Below are positions 6,010 to 7,104 of a DNA stretch of 7,104 bases, piece by piece. Position 1 is the first letter of the stretch. Every line of letters begins with the position of its first letter. The stretch is from the NCBI GenBank assembly GCA_016209585.1, contig JACQVU010000404.1, forward strand, positions 1 to 7,104. Reading direction: 5' to 3'. The notes under the pieces are model-generated. The model was not told the origin of the DNA. It searched no databases and saw only the letters and a list, made by a program, of their open reading frames with translations. Origin of the DNA: Planctomycetota bacterium (GTDB taxonomy: Bacteria > Planctomycetota > UBA8742 > JACQVU01). Both the position numbers and the translations under genes were made by a program.

Positions 6010-7104
6010 TTCCCGTCCGCTTTGTCGGGCGGTTTCGGGAACACCCACTGGCCGGTCTTCGGGTCTTTCACGCGGGGCCAGTGTTCGTCTTCCTCTGGAA
6101 CCGTCCCGCCGAACTTCTTAACGGCCCGCATCATCCACATGTTGGCGTTCTCGGGACAGCCGATCTTCTCGAGCATCTCGGGCCGCGTCTCACGAGCGAG
6201 GGACAGCACCCGATCCGCCAGACCTTCTTCGGGTTTCAAGTGTCCAAGCGCGCCCGTGACCGTGGGCTCATAGGGGTCTTTGCGAATGATCTCCAGGAGA
6301 GCGGTGTTCGGATCCTTCGATTGCAGCGCGGTGAGAATGCTATCGGCGAGTGCCAGGGTGTAACGATCGCTCTTTTCGATCTTCTCCGGATTGGCGACGT
6401 GCTCCTTGATCTTAGGATGCCCCGCGATAACGGCGAAATGAATCGCCGTACCCAACGCCGTGTCGAAGAACGGCCTCTTGGGATCGTCCAGGGCTGCCAC
6501 GATGAACTCGTCGCGTTCCGCCGTCCTGCCGGCTTTCGTCATGCTCTTCACCGCGCCCTCGAATCCGGCGCGCTGCTCGCTGCGGTTCAGCCCGGTCCAC
6601 GCCAATTGGCGCTGGACGTCAATGGCCTGCGGCTGACCCGAATGTCGAAGCGCGCTCACGAGGCCATACCGGAACCGCCGATTGTCTTTCGCCTTCTCGA
6701 TCTCCGTGCAGATGGCGGCGACGCCTTCGGCGGTGTCGATTTTCGCCAGCGCTTTTGCGAACTGTTCCGCCTCATACTGGTTCTTGCGGTTCGACGTACA
6801 GAGCGAACGCATGCGTTGCACGAGAAAGGGAACCTCGCTCGGACCGCCGATTTCGCCAAACCAGAAACCAGTCCACACCGAGTTACCCGTGGGATAGTCC
6901 TCACTGTTACCCCTCGGATGCTCCTCACCCGGGGCGGCCCACTTCTTCAGCAGCGGAATGACCTGCTCCCGATTGGCTCGCATGAATGCGAAGTGCTCGG
7001 GAGGAATGGGGGGCGGATTGTCGTTGTACACGGGGCGGAACACGATCTTGGCGACCTCCTCTTCCGAGACGGTCGGCGTGACCGGCGGCGCGGCCCCCCC
7101 CCCC
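6006..7104 (-). CDS. Secreted HEAT-like repeat protein, paralogue A (5' end outside window)
   Basis: The visible part encodes 365 residues and a TGA at 6006. The frame is open to the window edge, and the codons upstream of 7043 (TPTVSEEEVAKIVF) match TVSEDAVKKIVF of paralogue B, so the GTG at 7043 is not the start and the signal peptide lies outside the window. Other matches to B are FMRANREQVIPLLKKW, a SEVPFL segment, helical repeats such as RDEFIVAALDDPKRPF, PKIKEH, and the tail KKFGGTVPEEDEHWPRVKDP followed by KTGQWVFP. By homology it is probably exported and acts outside the cytoplasm, with helical repeats likely used for binding; no enzymatic motif is visible. It precedes the small ORF and paralogue B on the same strand. 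The poly-G (plus-strand poly-C) at the very edge would encode Gly-Gly-Gly and may be a sequencing artefact. Confidence 0.85.
   Translation of the reverse strand, partial: GGGAAPPVTPTVSEEEVAKIVFRPVYNDNPPPIPPEHFAFMRANREQVIPLLKKWAAPGEEHPRGNSEDYPTGNSVWTGFWFGEIGGPSEVPFLVQRMRSLCTSNRKNQYEAEQFAKALAKIDTAEGVAAICTEIEKAKDNRRFRYGLVSALRHSGQPQAIDVQRQLAWTGLNRSEQRAGFEGAVKSMTKAGRTAERDEFIVAALDDPKRPFFDTALGTAIHFAVIAGHPKIKEHVANPEKIEKSDRYTLALADSILTALQSKDPNTALLEIIRKDPYEPTVTGALGHLKPEEGLADRVLSLARETRPEMLEKIGCPENANMWMMRAVKKFGGTVPEEDEHWPRVKDPKTGQWVFPKPPDKADGK

Noticed and set aside
5554..6273. 239-codon plus-strand frame across the gap between the paralogues
   Set aside because: Antisense to the ends of both paralogues; Ser/Arg-rich, with no domain or credible start.

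Overview
The window is GC-rich bacterial DNA, and every gene I can support lies on the minus strand, so the biological order runs from high to low coordinates. The phylum cannot be fixed from the sequence. A large cyclase/ATPase/TPR protein next to a family of duplicated secreted proteins suits a large-genome, GC-rich group such as Planctomycetota, Myxococcota or a similar soil or metagenomic lineage. This is inference from gene style only.

Region 7104 to 4461 is a tandem family of secreted, probably helical-repeat proteins. The first copy (7103-6006) runs off the window edge and lacks its start. The second (5831-4596) is complete, with a good ribosome binding site and a signal peptide. A third survives only as its last 44 codons (4595-4461), directly behind and in frame with the stop of the second. 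All three share a C-terminal signature, K/Q-F-G-G-T-V ... E-D-x-H ... V-x-D-P-x-T ... W-x-x-P. Between copies one and two lies a possible 45-codon small ORF (6009-5872) whose GTG overlaps the upstream stop. The second copy carries a recent-looking 30-bp in-frame tandem duplication that is absent from the first.

Region 4405 to 3599 encodes an unrecognised membrane protein with about four hydrophobic segments. Region 3582 to 3241 holds an open reading frame with coding-like codon use but no usable start codon. Its stop overlaps the cyclase start by 8 nt. It looks like a 5'-truncated or frameshifted gene and contains a 29-bp direct repeat with 61-bp spacing.

Region 3248 to 66 encodes a class III adenylate cyclase-type signalling protein: an N-terminal zinc ribbon, a cyclase catalytic domain with its key residues intact, an AAA-type signalling ATPase and C-terminal TPR repeats. 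Its GC content is visibly higher than that of the secreted paralogues.

Close spacing and shared orientation would allow co-transcription, but nothing in the sequence proves that the secreted proteins, the membrane protein and the cyclase act together. The most unusual material is the paralogue remnant, the start-less ORF overlapping the cyclase start, and the two repeat structures.
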